A stretch of DNA of 64,000 nt from an uncultured Oscillospiraceae bacterium. GTDB lineage: Bacteria > Bacillota > Clostridia > Oscillospirales > Oscillospiraceae. The stretch lies in assembly GCA_934646005.1 (NCBI GenBank), contig CAKUED010000001.1, forward strand, positions 1 to 64,000, read 5' to 3'. The position numbers and the translations under genes are program-made. Numbering within the stretch: the first letter of the stretch is position 1; each line of letters opens with the position of its first letter. The notes under the pieces are model-generated. The model was not told the DNA's origin and made no database searches. It saw only the letters and a program-made list of their open reading frames with translations. Below are positions 26,481 to 35,439 of this stretch, piece after piece.

Positions 26481-27413
26481 TCAGATGGCTTTGATGCAAT
26501 CCTTCAAAATCTCGATAAAGCGGTCGCGGTCAACATCCAGAACAACGGTGGCGTTCTTTTCGTCGAACTGCTTGTCACTGTAAAGATCGGTCACAGTCTT
26601 GCCGAGCGTGAGGGTGCTGCGCGTTTCGATCTTCACGCCCGCCTCTTCCGCGCGGAACAGCTCCGGGTGCGCGAGGTAGAGGACGGGGCATGAGTCGTGC
26701 ATCGCAACGCCCTCCAGACCGAATTTCTGCGAGAACTGCCACGCGCACTGCACGCAGTCGCGCACGAATTTGCCAGCCCGCGTGCCGGTCGCCGCCAGCT
26801 CGTCCCAGTCGGCGGGACGCAGCAGCGCCTTGAGCGTGACGTCCAGCCCGCACATGACGATGTGCACGCCGGAATCGAACACCAGCTCCGCCGCCTCGGG
26901 GTCGCAGTAGATGTTGAACTCCGCCGCCGGGGTGACATTGCCGCCGACCGCAGCGCCGCCCATGATGAGCATGGAGTGCAGCAGCCCCGGCAGGTCGGGG
27001 TACTTGGAAAAGGCGGTGGCGACATTCGTGAGCGGTCCGAGCGCGATCAGGCGCAGCTCGTGCGGGTATTTGACCGCCGCGTCATACAGTGCGTCCCACG
27101 TCGCTTCCACGCGGTACACCGCGTCCGGCGGCACAGGCAGGTCCACATCGCCCAAACCGTCGTTCCCGTGGAAGTGGGAGGCGGTGAGCAGCTCGCGGCA
27201 CAGCGGCGAAGCAGCGCCGCGATAGACCGGGTAATCCGTGCCCAGCAGCCCATTCAGCCGGTGTGCGTTGCGGTAGGTGTTCTCCTGCGAGGCGTTGCCG
27301 CAGGTGGTGGAGATGGCGAGCAGGTCAAGCTGCGGCAGCGCGTGCGCCGCTATGATCGCAATGGCGTCATCCACGCCGATGTCACAGTCGATCCAGACGG
27401 GATATGTATTCAT
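26481..27413 (-). CDS. nucleoside hydrolase (inosine-uridine type), second copy
   Basis: Hydrolyses the N-glycosidic bond of a nucleoside to free base and ribose, with bound calcium. The N-terminal DCDIGVDDAIAI is the signature Asp cluster; MGGAAVGGNVTPAAEFNIYCDPEAA carries the central family motif, and a conserved AMHDSCPVLYL provides a later His-Asp. At 310 residues it is the usual size. The start overlaps the stop of the upstream hydrolase as ATGA, so the two are coupled. It is the last gene of the nucleoside uptake operon. Confidence 0.9.
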   Translation of the reverse strand: MNTYPVWIDCDIGVDDAIAIIAAHALPQLDLLAISTTCGNASQENTYRNAHRLNGLLGTDYPVYRGAASPLCRELLTASHFHGNDGLGDVDLPVPPDAVYRVEATWDALYDAAVKYPHELRLIALGPLTNVATAFSKYPDLPGLLHSMLIMGGAAVGGNVTPAAEFNIYCDPEAAELVFDSGVHIVMCGLDVTLKALLRPADWDELAATGTRAGKFVRDCVQCAWQFSQKFGLEGVAMHDSCPVLYLAHPELFRAEEAGVKIETRSTLTLGKTVTDLYSDKQFDEKNATVVLDVDRDRFIEILKDCIKAI

Positions 27414-28360
27414 TTCTGACCCTCCCCATAAAAGCGCATGGCGTCCACCAGCAGGTCGGCGAACCGCTTGCGGTCCACGTTCAGAATACAGGTGGCGTTG
27501 GGCGCGTGCCCGGTGACGCCGAGCAGGTCGCCCACGGTCGCGCCGCGGCAGTATTTGCCGGCGGTCTCGATCTGCACATACAGCGGCTTCATCGTGAACA
27601 CCTCCGGGTGCAGCAGCGCCATGACCGCGCACGGGTCGTGCATCGGCGCGCCGTCGTAGCCGAGGTTTTTGTGGAAAATGTAGAAGAACTCCAGCCACTG
27701 CGCTACGATGTCCGCGACAGGGTTTCCGATGGCGGCGATGCGCCGGAAGTCCTCCGGCAAAATGAGCGCCTTTTCCGTCACATCCAGCCCCGCCATTAAG
27801 ATCGGCACGCCGGAGCGGAAGACGATCTTTGCCGCTTCGGGATCGACGAGGATGTTGAACTCCGCCGCGGGCGTCCAGTTGCCGTAGGCGATGCCGCCGC
27901 CCATGAGCGAGATGCGCGCGATCTTTTCTTTCAGCTCCGGGTGCGCCAGCAGCAGCGCCGCGGTGTTCGTGAGCGGACCTGTGGAGATGATGGTAACAGG
28001 CGTTAGGCTCTCGCGCAGGGTCTTTGCCATCAGCTCGCACGCCGACAGCTCCGACAGTCCCATCGCAGGCTCGGGCAGGGGAGGGCCGTCCAGCCCCGAC
28101 TCGCCGTGCACCGACGGCGCGTTCATGGGCGGCTCGATGAGCGGGCGCGGACGCCCCTGCGCGATCGGTGCGTCGATGCCGAGCAGGGTGCAGATGCGCT
28201 GTGCGTTGTAGGTCGTTTTCTGAATGGTCTGATTGCCCGCGACCGACGTCACGGCGAGAATGTCCATGCGCCCCGACGCCTTTGCCAGCGTCCAGGCGAT
28301 GGCATCGTCATGACCGGGGTCGCCGTCAAGGATCACAGGAATCCGGGTTTGTTCGTTCAT
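27410..28360 (-). CDS. nucleoside hydrolase (inosine-uridine type), first copy
   Basis: A 316-residue member of the same family as its downstream neighbour but clearly diverged. DGDPGHDDAIAW is the calcium-binding signature, and MGGGIAYGNWTPAAEFNILVDPEAA and PMHDPCAVMALL follow. The pair probably covers different substrates, for example purine versus pyrimidine nucleosides; which takes which cannot be told from sequence. A GGAGGTAC ribosome site precedes the ATG, immediately after a hairpin with a T-run that separates it from the permease gene. Confidence 0.9.
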   Translation of the reverse strand: MNEQTRIPVILDGDPGHDDAIAWTLAKASGRMDILAVTSVAGNQTIQKTTYNAQRICTLLGIDAPIAQGRPRPLIEPPMNAPSVHGESGLDGPPLPEPAMGLSELSACELMAKTLRESLTPVTIISTGPLTNTAALLLAHPELKEKIARISLMGGGIAYGNWTPAAEFNILVDPEAAKIVFRSGVPILMAGLDVTEKALILPEDFRRIAAIGNPVADIVAQWLEFFYIFHKNLGYDGAPMHDPCAVMALLHPEVFTMKPLYVQIETAGKYCRGATVGDLLGVTGHAPNATCILNVDRKRFADLLVDAMRFYGEGQK

Positions 28361-28377
28361 GTGTACCTCCAAAAAGC

Positions 28378-28407
28378 TCAGGCTGCCTGCAATTGCAGGC
28401 AGCCTGA
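28378..28407 (-). terminator. intercistronic hairpin/attenuator before the nucleoside hydrolases
   Basis: Perfect stem TCAGGCTGCCTGC/GCAGGCAGCCTGA with an AATT loop. On the minus strand it is followed by GCTTTTTGGAGG, so a T-run and the next ribosome site are adjacent. It probably lowers or modulates read-through from the transporter genes. Confidence 0.65.
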
Positions 28408-28418
28408 ATGGTAATGGT

Positions 28419-29399
28419 TTATTTTGCTGCCTTTGCCGCAGCCTTTTTGAGGCTGGCGGTATTGCGCCGCTTGCCGCCCCTGCGCTGCGCAAGCGCGAAG
28501 ATCAGCAGACCGATGATGGTCACGGCGTAGGGGATCGGCGAGGCAAGGTTGGAATCCAGACCGATCGCGGAGAACTTGATGCCGAGCGCCTGCGCGAAGC
28601 CGAAGATCAGCGACGAGAGCATACCGCCCAGGCATTCGCCGCTGCCCATTGCCTGCGCCGCCAGCGCGATGAAGCCGCGTCCGGCGACCATGTCAAGACT
28701 CCAGCCCTGTGCGTAGGACATCGACATGAACGCGCCGCCGAAGCCTGCCATAAGACCCGAGTAGGCGATGGCGATGTACTTGATCTTCAGCACCGACACG
28801 CCGACGGAGGACGCCGCATTGGGGTTCTCGCCGACCGCGCGGATGTTGAGACCAAGGCTCGTCTTATACAGGATGACGAACGTGACGTAGCACAGGATGA
28901 ACGCGATGTAGGTGAGCAGGCTGTGCCCGGAGATGATCCCTCCGAGGAACGGAATTTTGTTCAGCAGGGGGATCTGGATGTCGGGGATGCACAGCGCCTT
29001 GGTGATCAGACCCGTGGAGGACGCCATTGCCTTGCCCTCGGTGAGGTTGGTGATGACCTTGCAGAGGAAGAGCGTACCGCCGGAGCCCATCATGTTGACG
29101 GCGATGCCGACCATGGTGATGTTCGTGCGGAGCTTAAAGGCGAAGAAGCCCATCATCAGCGCAAGACCCGTGCCCACGACGAGCGCTGCGAGCAGACCCC
29201 AGAGCCAACTGTTGGCGTAGTAGCTGACGAGCGAGCCGGCAAGCGCCGAGAACATCATCAGACCTTCGAGACCCAGGTTGCAGAAGCCCGCCTTTCCGAC
29301 CACGATCGCGCCGAGCGTTGCAAACAAAATCGGCGCGGAAATGCGGATGATCGAGAAGAAGAACTCCGGCGTTGCAAGCATTTTGAGAAAATTAAGCAT
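28419..29399 (-). CDS. nucleoside-type ABC transporter permease 2
   Basis: A 326-residue permease of the BMP/CUT2-like importer family (NupQ/YufQ type), which pairs with a second permease and a double-domain ATPase. About eight to ten membrane segments are visible; FATLGAIVVGKAGFCNLGLEGLM near the N-terminus and RAVGENPNAASSVGVSVLKIK, the coupling loop, are hallmarks. The C-terminus ends in a Lys/Ala-rich tail. Its start overlaps the end of the upstream permease by 8 bases. Confidence 0.9.
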   Translation of the reverse strand: MLNFLKMLATPEFFFSIIRISAPILFATLGAIVVGKAGFCNLGLEGLMMFSALAGSLVSYYANSWLWGLLAALVVGTGLALMMGFFAFKLRTNITMVGIAVNMMGSGGTLFLCKVITNLTEGKAMASSTGLITKALCIPDIQIPLLNKIPFLGGIISGHSLLTYIAFILCYVTFVILYKTSLGLNIRAVGENPNAASSVGVSVLKIKYIAIAYSGLMAGFGGAFMSMSYAQGWSLDMVAGRGFIALAAQAMGSGECLGGMLSSLIFGFAQALGIKFSAIGLDSNLASPIPYAVTIIGLLIFALAQRRGGKRRNTASLKKAAAKAAK

Positions 29400-30555
29400 T
29401 TACAGCGCCTCCTTCCTGACTGGCAGCGGCTTTCTTGGCGAGCTCCTCCTGCGCGGTGCGCACCACGAGCTTCTGGCGGTACTTTGCCAGGAACTGCTCA
29501 GCGGCGAAGAACAGGAAGATGACACCCTGCACGATGTCGATGAGCTGCGCCGGGACCTCGGCGTAGGTGGACATCAGCGCGCAGCCCTTGGTGAGGTATG
29601 CCATAAAGAACGATGCCAGCGGCACATACAGCGGATTGTTGCCCGCCAGAATGGCGATGGTCACGCCCGTCCAGCCGTAACCGGGGAGGGACGTCCAGTT
29701 GTAGTAGGAGAAGCGCCCGAGCACCTCGATCGAGCCGCCCATACCGGCGAGGAAGCCGCCGATGACCTGACTGAGGACGATGATGCCGGCGACATCCATG
29801 CCGGAATACATCGCAAAGTCCTGGTTGATGCCGATCATGCGGATGGCATAGCCCCAGCGGGTGCGGTACATGAACAGCCCTATCAGCACGACCATGACGA
29901 TCGCGATGAGGAAGCCGACGGAGAGCATCGAGCCGTTGTCAACGAGCTGGGGGAGCTTTGCCGTCTCGAAGAAGGCGCTCGACTGCACCTGCCCCTTGGA
30001 CTTGTCGGCGATGAACGTATTCATCAGGAACTTGATGACGTACATGATGATGTAGTTGAGCATCAGCGAGCAGACCATTTCGCTCACGTCCAGCCGCGCC
30101 TTGAGGACCGCCGGAATGAGCATGATGAGCGCACAGGTGATGCCGCCGCAGAGGATGCAGACGAGGGGGTGCAGCCCCGCTGCCATCGGCACATACACGG
30201 CGATCATGCCGCCGGCAAAGCCGCCGAGCATACAGCCGCCCTCCGCGCCAAGGTTAAACTGGTTGGCGGAGAACATCACGCACACGGACAGCGCCGTGAA
30301 GATCGTGGGGATCATGGAAGCGAGCACGTCGGTCAGACGCTTGAACTGGAATGCGCCGATCTCCCCGGCGGAGTTCGTTTTGAACAGCGGACCGATCAGG
30401 AGCTGCTTGAGCGCGTTGCCGGTGAGGGCAAATTTATCTGCCAGCGTTTCTCCGTCGGCGCTGATGAAGATCAGCACGGCTGCGACCAGCAGCGCGATGA
30501 AGATCGCCAGCGCGCCGCGGACGAGCGAAAATACAAATTGGCGTTTCTTAGTCAT
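29392..30555 (-). CDS. nucleoside-type ABC transporter permease 1
   Basis: A 387-residue permease of the same system (NupP/YufP type). I start it at MTKKRQFVFSLVRG behind TCAGGAGGGT; longer versions run into the ATPase gene without homology. The family stretch SANQFNLGAEGGCMLGGFAGG and the coupling loop RMIGINQDFAMYSGMD are visible, with about ten hydrophobic segments. Its start overlaps the ATPase stop (ATGACTAA), so translation is coupled. Confidence 0.9.
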   Translation of the reverse strand: MTKKRQFVFSLVRGALAIFIALLVAAVLIFISADGETLADKFALTGNALKQLLIGPLFKTNSAGEIGAFQFKRLTDVLASMIPTIFTALSVCVMFSANQFNLGAEGGCMLGGFAGGMIAVYVPMAAGLHPLVCILCGGITCALIMLIPAVLKARLDVSEMVCSLMLNYIIMYVIKFLMNTFIADKSKGQVQSSAFFETAKLPQLVDNGSMLSVGFLIAIVMVVLIGLFMYRTRWGYAIRMIGINQDFAMYSGMDVAGIIVLSQVIGGFLAGMGGSIEVLGRFSYYNWTSLPGYGWTGVTIAILAGNNPLYVPLASFFMAYLTKGCALMSTYAEVPAQLIDIVQGVIFLFFAAEQFLAKYRQKLVVRTAQEELAKKAAASQEGGAVNA

Positions 30556-32128
30556 GGCAAACCCTCCTGATCTCCGCCTCGTCCTGCTGCTTGAGACCCA
30601 GCATATACTCGCCCATAAATTCATCGGACAGGTCGGAGGTATCTTCAAAGTAGGCGGCGATATGACCGTTATGCATGACGATCAGGCTGTCGGAAAGCTC
30701 CATGACCTCGTTGAGGTCGGCGGAGACGAGCAGCACGGCGATGCCGGAGCGGGACAGGTCCACCAGCTTTTTGCGGATGAACTCCGTCGCGCCGACGTCG
30801 ATGCCGCGTGTGGGCTGGTCGGCAAGGATAAGCACCGGGTCACTGGAGAACTCACGGGCGACGACGACCTTCTGGATGTTGCCGCCGGAGAGCATCCCGA
30901 CCTGCTGCTGCGCGGATTTGCACAGCACGGTAAATTCCTTGACGAGCTGCTCGGACTCGGCGTGGATCGCCTTCATGTTAAACAGAGGTCCGTTATTCAG
31001 ACGCTTTGCGCCGGAGCGGTCGGAGATAATGTTCTCTTCGATCGACGCGGTGGCGGCGATGCCGAAGAGCATACGGTCTTCGGGGACGAGGGCAACCCCC
31101 ATCTCGCGCAGCTCGCGCTGCGAAAGCCCGTTGATCGTTTTGCCGCATACGCTCATGCTGCCGGCGTCCGGCTCGTTAAAGTGGAAGAGCATATCGACCA
31201 GCTCTTTCTGACCGTTGCCTTCCACGCCCGCGATACCGAGAATTTCACCGCGGCGCACGTCGAACGAGACCTTGTCGAGCATCTTCTTGCCCCACTCGTT
31301 GACGTATTCCAGGTCGCGCACGCGCAGCACCGTATCGGTGGGCTGTGCCTTATCCTTCTGGAGACTCAGCACAACGTCGCGCCCGACCATCAGGCGGGAA
31401 ATTTCTTCTTTCGTGACGTCCTTGGTGTTGTAAACGCCCATGCTGCGGCCGCCGCGCAGGATGGTCAGGCGGTCGGTGATCTCCATGATCTCGTTGAGCT
31501 TGTGGGAGATAAAAATGATGGTGTAGCCCTGATCCTTAAGGCTGATAAGCTCCTTGAACAGCTCGCGCGTTTCCTGCGTGGTCAGAACGGCGGTCGGCTC
31601 ATCGAGGATGAGGATCTTCGCGCCGCGCACGAGCGCCTTGAGAATTTCGACCTTCTGCTTCATGCCGACGGGGATGTCCGCGACCTTTGCCTCCGGCTCG
31701 ACATGGAGGTTGAAGCGTTCGGCGTATTCGCGGGTGATCTCGATCGCCTTTGCCTGGTCGATGAACATGGCTTTTTTCGGGACCATGCCGAGCACCATGT
31801 TTTCCGCGACCGTCAGGCTGGGCACGAGCATGAAGTGCTGGTGCACCATGCCGATGCCGTGCGCGATGGCGACGGACGGGGACGACAGGTTCAGCGGCTC
31901 GCCGCCTATGACGATCTCACCGCTGGTGGGCTGCTCCAATCCGAACAGCATTTTCATCAGTGTGGACTTGCCGGCGCCGTTTTCGCCCATCAGTGCGTGG
32001 ATCTCGCCCTTACGGACGAACAGGTCCACGTTCTGGTTGGCGGCGACGCCGTTGGGATACACCTTGGTGATCCCCTTCATCTGGACGACATATTCTTCGC
32101 CCGGACGCGCCGTTTGTTCGTTTGGCAT
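30548..32128 (-). CDS. ABC transporter ATPase with two nucleotide-binding domains
   Basis: A 526-residue cytoplasmic ATPase that powers the two permeases. The first domain has a full Walker A (GENGAGKSTLMK, about residue 40) and LILDEPTAVL. The second has the shortened loop GVEGNGQKEL typical of this subfamily and the signature LSGGNIQKV. That layout is the one found in basic-membrane-protein (nucleoside) importers. It is preceded by GGAGGTTT and lies 236 bases downstream of the binding-protein gene. Confidence 0.93.
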   Translation of the reverse strand: MPNEQTARPGEEYVVQMKGITKVYPNGVAANQNVDLFVRKGEIHALMGENGAGKSTLMKMLFGLEQPTSGEIVIGGEPLNLSSPSVAIAHGIGMVHQHFMLVPSLTVAENMVLGMVPKKAMFIDQAKAIEITREYAERFNLHVEPEAKVADIPVGMKQKVEILKALVRGAKILILDEPTAVLTTQETRELFKELISLKDQGYTIIFISHKLNEIMEITDRLTILRGGRSMGVYNTKDVTKEEISRLMVGRDVVLSLQKDKAQPTDTVLRVRDLEYVNEWGKKMLDKVSFDVRRGEILGIAGVEGNGQKELVDMLFHFNEPDAGSMSVCGKTINGLSQRELREMGVALVPEDRMLFGIAATASIEENIISDRSGAKRLNNGPLFNMKAIHAESEQLVKEFTVLCKSAQQQVGMLSGGNIQKVVVAREFSSDPVLILADQPTRGIDVGATEFIRKKLVDLSRSGIAVLLVSADLNEVMELSDSLIVMHNGHIAAYFEDTSDLSDEFMGEYMLGLKQQDEAEIRRVCHD

Positions 32129-32297
32129 TTTCCAAACCTCCTGTGATCAGTTTCTCTCGTTCTAACAACAGCATCCATTCTGTCTGCGGGGGATACAAGC
32201 CGTGCAAGCTTATGTACTCCGCAGGCAGAAGCACCTGCCGCCAAAAATATTATTTTGCGCCTGCGGGCGCAAAACTCTACGAGGTCATGAAATAGGC

Positions 32298-32326
32298 AAC
32301 GAGGGGGCTGCAAGAGCCCCCTCGTT
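32298..32326 (-). terminator. attenuating hairpin between binding protein and ATPase genes
   Basis: Stem AACGAGGGGGCT/AGCCCCCTCGTT with loop GCAAG and no long T-run on the minus strand. Such a stem after a binding-protein gene usually stabilises its mRNA and lowers expression of the downstream transporter genes. A second hairpin TTTGCGCC/GGCGCAAA is near 32254-32273; nothing else is recognisable in 32129-32364. Confidence 0.6.
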
Positions 32327-32364
32327 GGTTAAGCTCAGAATATACTCTTCGCTTTGGTTTTCAC

Positions 32365-33573
32365 TTACGGACGGACAGCCTCTCTCAGCTCGGCGACCTT
32401 CGCAGCGCCAGCCTCGGTCAGAGCGGAGTCAACAACGATGGAGCCGTCGAGAATGCCGGCGATCGCAGCGTCAACAGCAGCCTTGACATCCGCGGAAGCG
32501 TAGGTGTCGTAGTTCTTGTCGGTCACAACACCGACGCCGCCTTCCGCGACACCGAGGGAGATCTCAGTGCCCCAGTATTCCTTGCCCGCATCAAGCTGGT
32601 CAAAGACCCAGATGAGGGAGTTGCCGATGTTCTTCAGACCCGAGGTCAGCGTCAGAGCAGCCAGATCCGGGGAGAAGGTCAGCTCCTGGTCGGAGTCAAC
32701 GCCGATGAACCATGCCTTGCCGGTCTCCAGAGCAGCCTCCGCTGCGCCGTTGCCGGAGTTGCCGGCCACGCCCCAGATGATGTCGCACTTGTTGTCGTTG
32801 ATCATGGACAGCGCATATTCCTTGGCGATGGCAGTGTCGATATAGTTGCCGGTGTAACGGGTGTCGATCTTGATGTCGGGGTTGACATACTGCGCGCCCT
32901 CGATGTAGCCGAGCAGGAAGTCGTTGATGACCGGGGAATCGATGCCGCCGACGAAGCCGAGGACGGCGTCGGAGTTCATGTTGGCGATGCTGGTGTCAAC
33001 AGTCATGTTGGCAGCGAACACGCCGACGATGAAGCCGAGGTCATTCTGCTTGTAGGTGATGTTCAGAACGTTGCTGTTCTCGCCGACATGGGTGTTGTCG
33101 TCGAAAATGATGAACTTCTGATTCGGGTACTTGGTGGCGACTGCCTGCAGGTAGTCGGGCATCTGATAAGTACCGCAGATGATGATGTCATACTCTTCGG
33201 AAGCGGCGACCTCGTCCAGGTTGGACTGCCAGGCAGCCTGATCTTCCTCCGTGCCGCCCATCTCGATGGTGCGCAGGGTGATGCGGCCGTCGTCTCTCAG
33301 AGTCTCCAGACCAGCCTCGGCGGAGTCGAAGAAGGACTTGTCGCCCAGGTTGCCGTTGACGAGGTAGGCAACATTGTAGACCTTAGCGCCTTCGGAAGCG
33401 GGAGCTTCGTCGGTAGCGGGCGCTTCGTCGGTAGCGGGGGTCTCGGTAGCAGCGGATGCGTCAGCAGCCGGAGCAGTGGTGTCTTCTTTTGCAGTATCCT
33501 TGGAAGAGGACGCGCAGGCGACCAGACCGAGGACCATCACAACTGCAAGAAGGAGAGCAATGATCTTTTTCAT
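32365..33573 (-). CDS. BMP-family nucleoside-binding lipoprotein
   Basis: A 402-residue substrate-binding lipoprotein of the basic membrane protein (PnrA-like) family, which captures nucleosides outside the cell for the downstream ABC system. The leader MKKIIALLLAVVMVLGLVAC ends in a lipobox (LVAC, Cys20), followed by a Thr/Ala/Asp-rich linker to about residue 63. The mature domain opens VAYLVNGNLGDKSFFDSAEAG, the BMP-type pattern, and has FIGVDSDQEL later. It is the first gene of a six-gene minus-strand operon with a strong promoter. Confidence 0.93.
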   Translation of the reverse strand: MKKIIALLLAVVMVLGLVACASSSKDTAKEDTTAPAADASAATETPATDEAPATDEAPASEGAKVYNVAYLVNGNLGDKSFFDSAEAGLETLRDDGRITLRTIEMGGTEEDQAAWQSNLDEVAASEEYDIIICGTYQMPDYLQAVATKYPNQKFIIFDDNTHVGENSNVLNITYKQNDLGFIVGVFAANMTVDTSIANMNSDAVLGFVGGIDSPVINDFLLGYIEGAQYVNPDIKIDTRYTGNYIDTAIAKEYALSMINDNKCDIIWGVAGNSGNGAAEAALETGKAWFIGVDSDQELTFSPDLAALTLTSGLKNIGNSLIWVFDQLDAGKEYWGTEISLGVAEGGVGVVTDKNYDTYASADVKAAVDAAIAGILDGSIVVDSALTEAGAAKVAELREAVRP

Positions 33574-33629
33574 TTTTTTTCCTCCATTTGTGATTTCTCA
33601 CAGATTTTTATGCCATTCAGCATGGTCTA

Positions 33630-33658
33630 ATTTTACGCTTTGCACGCATTTTTGTCAA
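33630..33658 (-). promoter_or_regulatory. promoter of the nucleoside uptake operon
   Basis: On the minus strand TTGACA (33653-33658) and TAAAAT (33630-33635) with exactly 17 bases between, a near-consensus sigma-A promoter about 57 bases before the lipoprotein start. Confidence 0.82.
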
Positions 33659-33716
33659 CACAATTGCACAAATTTTTTGCCGCCCGCAAAAAAATTCTGA
33701 ACCGAATGAACAGGAC

Positions 33717-33746
33717 TTGACGTTGTTCCGCTGCGGACACTATAAT
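33717..33746 (+). promoter_or_regulatory. promoter of the adenosine deaminase gene
   Basis: TTGACG (33717-33722) and TATAAT (33741-33746) with an 18-base spacer, 28 bases before the coding start. It is divergent from the nucleoside operon promoter, so a shared regulator is possible. Confidence 0.8.
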
Positions 33747-33774
33747 ATGAAAAACGACAAAAGGAGCGTGCGGG

Positions 33775-34791
33775 ATGGACAAATTCGACTTTCCGAAAAT
33801 CGAGCTGCACCTGCATCTGGACGGCGCTGTGCCGCCGGAGCTGATGTGGAGCATGGCAAAAGAAAAGGGCGTAGAGCTGCCGACGCAGACCCTGGAAGAG
33901 TTTTACGAATGGCTTCGCAAAACGGCGGACTGCCGCGATGTGAATACCTATCTGGAGCGTTTTGAGCTGCCGCTGCAAATTATGCAGGACGCGCCGAGCC
34001 TCACGCGCATCACGAGCGCCGTGCTCGACGTTCTCGTCGCGCAGGGGCACGCGTATGATGAGGTGCGCTTCGCGCCGCAGCTCCACACCCGCGCGGGCAT
34101 GACGCAGCGCGACGCGGTGGAGGCGGTGCTGGAAGGGCGGCGGCAGGCACTCGCGCGCCATCCGGGCTACGGCTGCGGCATTCTGCTTTGCGCGATGTCG
34201 ATCGGTCCTGAAACGGTCAATATGGCGGAAAACCTCGAAACCGTGCGGCTCGTGAAGGAATATCTCGGAAAAGGCATCGCCGGTCTCGACCTCGCGGGTG
34301 CGGAGGGGATCGTGCCGCTGCACAATTTCCACCCCGTGTTTGACCTCGCGCGCGAGCTGGACGTGCCGTTCACCTGCCACGCGGGCGACTCGCAAGGACC
34401 TGACACCGTGCGCGACGCGCTGGACTTCGGCGCAAAGCGCCTCGGGCACGGGCATCACATCTATGACGACCCGTCCCTCTGGCAGCGCGCGATCGACGCG
34501 GGCGTGACGCTGGAGGTCTGCCCCACGAGTAACATCCAGTGCAAGACGCAGCCGTCCTACGCCGGGCATCCGGCAAAGCGCCTGCTGGACGCGGGCCTGC
34601 GCGTGACGATCAGCACCGACAACATGACCCTCGCCGCCACAACGCTGGACGACGAATACCGCCACTGTGTGGGCGAGATGGGCTTCACCCGCCGCGACCT
34701 CGTGCAGATGAACATTTACGCCGCCGAGGCGGCATTTATGGATGAGACGGAGCGCGCCGCACTTATCCAGAAATTAAAAACATATCTGTAA
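33775..34791 (+). CDS. add: adenosine deaminase family protein
   Basis: Expected to deaminate adenosine to inosine with a catalytic zinc. The metal motif HLHLDG is near residue 13, HGHHIYDD near residue 224, and STDNMTLAATTLDDEY near residue 281 supplies the zinc Asp. The usual HAGE motif, whose Glu takes part in catalysis, reads CHAGDSQGPDTV here, with Asp in place of Glu. The 338-residue length fits. It is divergent from the nucleoside importer, which supports a nucleoside substrate. Other aminohydrolase substrates are possible. Confidence 0.85.
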   Translation: MDKFDFPKIELHLHLDGAVPPELMWSMAKEKGVELPTQTLEEFYEWLRKTADCRDVNTYLERFELPLQIMQDAPSLTRITSAVLDVLVAQGHAYDEVRFAPQLHTRAGMTQRDAVEAVLEGRRQALARHPGYGCGILLCAMSIGPETVNMAENLETVRLVKEYLGKGIAGLDLAGAEGIVPLHNFHPVFDLARELDVPFTCHAGDSQGPDTVRDALDFGAKRLGHGHHIYDDPSLWQRAIDAGVTLEVCPTSNIQCKTQPSYAGHPAKRLLDAGLRVTISTDNMTLAATTLDDEYRHCVGEMGFTRRDLVQMNIYAAEAAFMDETERAALIQKLKTYL

Positions 34792-34794
34792 AAG

Positions 34795-34829
34795 AATGCC
34801 CCGGGAGCGACCGCTGCCGGGGCATTTTT
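34795..34829. terminator. bidirectional terminator between convergent genes
   Basis: Hairpin AATGCCCCGG/CCGGGGCATT followed by TTTTC, with A-rich sequence on the other side, between the deaminase and the cysteine hydrolase. Confidence 0.85.
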
Positions 34830-35341
34830 CAGATGATCTCGATCTGGCACATTTTCATGGCGGCGAGCGCCGTCTCGTGGCTCTCCGGCGTGACGCCCGC
34901 GCAGGCATTTGCCCGCACGCTGATGGCGACCTCGGGCAGCGCGCCCTTGAGCATCATCGCGTTCGTGATGATGCAGATGTCGGTGCACAGCCCGATAAAT
35001 TCCACCTCCGTCAGGTCGGGCAGCGACTTCAGGTACTCGATGAGCGCCGGGCTGCCGAAGCCGGGCTTTTCAAACACCGGGCAGCCGGTCGCGTCCAGCG
35101 AGCTCTCCAGCTTCCAGCCGTCCGTCCCGCGGATGCAGTGCGGCACGGGGAGCTTGCGCCCCTCCTGCGTCTGCGCGTAGCGCTCCGTGTGCGTGTCGAG
35201 CGTAAAAACGATGGTCTCGCCCGCCGCGCGCGCCTCGGCGATGCGGCGGCGCACCGCCGGGACGATCGCCTGCGCGGCAAACGTGCCGAGCGCGCCGGAG
35301 ATAAAATCATTCTGCATATCAATGACTGCCAGGACCTTCAT
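34829..35341 (-). CDS. cysteine hydrolase, isochorismatase/nicotinamidase family
   Basis: A 170-residue amidase-like enzyme. AVIDMQNDFISG near the N-terminus holds the catalytic Asp, and FIGLCTDICIITNAM near residue 120 holds the nucleophilic Cys. The compact size and the GLCTDIC context resemble nicotinamidases (nicotinamide to nicotinate), but isochorismatase-like proteins of other specificity look the same. I start at MKVLAVIDMQ; longer versions extend into the marR promoter. A GGAGGTTT ribosome site is just upstream. Confidence 0.85.
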   Translation of the reverse strand: MKVLAVIDMQNDFISGALGTFAAQAIVPAVRRRIAEARAAGETIVFTLDTHTERYAQTQEGRKLPVPHCIRGTDGWKLESSLDATGCPVFEKPGFGSPALIEYLKSLPDLTEVEFIGLCTDICIITNAMMLKGALPEVAISVRANACAGVTPESHETALAAMKMCQIEII

Positions 35342-35405
35342 AATAAACCTCCAAGTTCGTTGTGCCGCTATCATATCACATTTTTTCGCGTTCGGCACAT
35401 TTTTC

Positions 35406-35434
35406 TTGACAAGTCGGGAGCGCTGAACTATACT
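35406..35434 (+). promoter_or_regulatory. promoter of the marR operon
   Basis: TTGACA (35406-35411) and TATACT (35429-35434) with a 17-base spacer, a near-consensus sigma-A promoter. Confidence 0.82.
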
Positions 35435-35439
35435 GGTGA

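Noticed and set aside
33747..33774. A riboswitch in the deaminase leader.
   Set aside because: The leader from the TATAAT box to the start codon is under 30 bases, too short for an aptamer.
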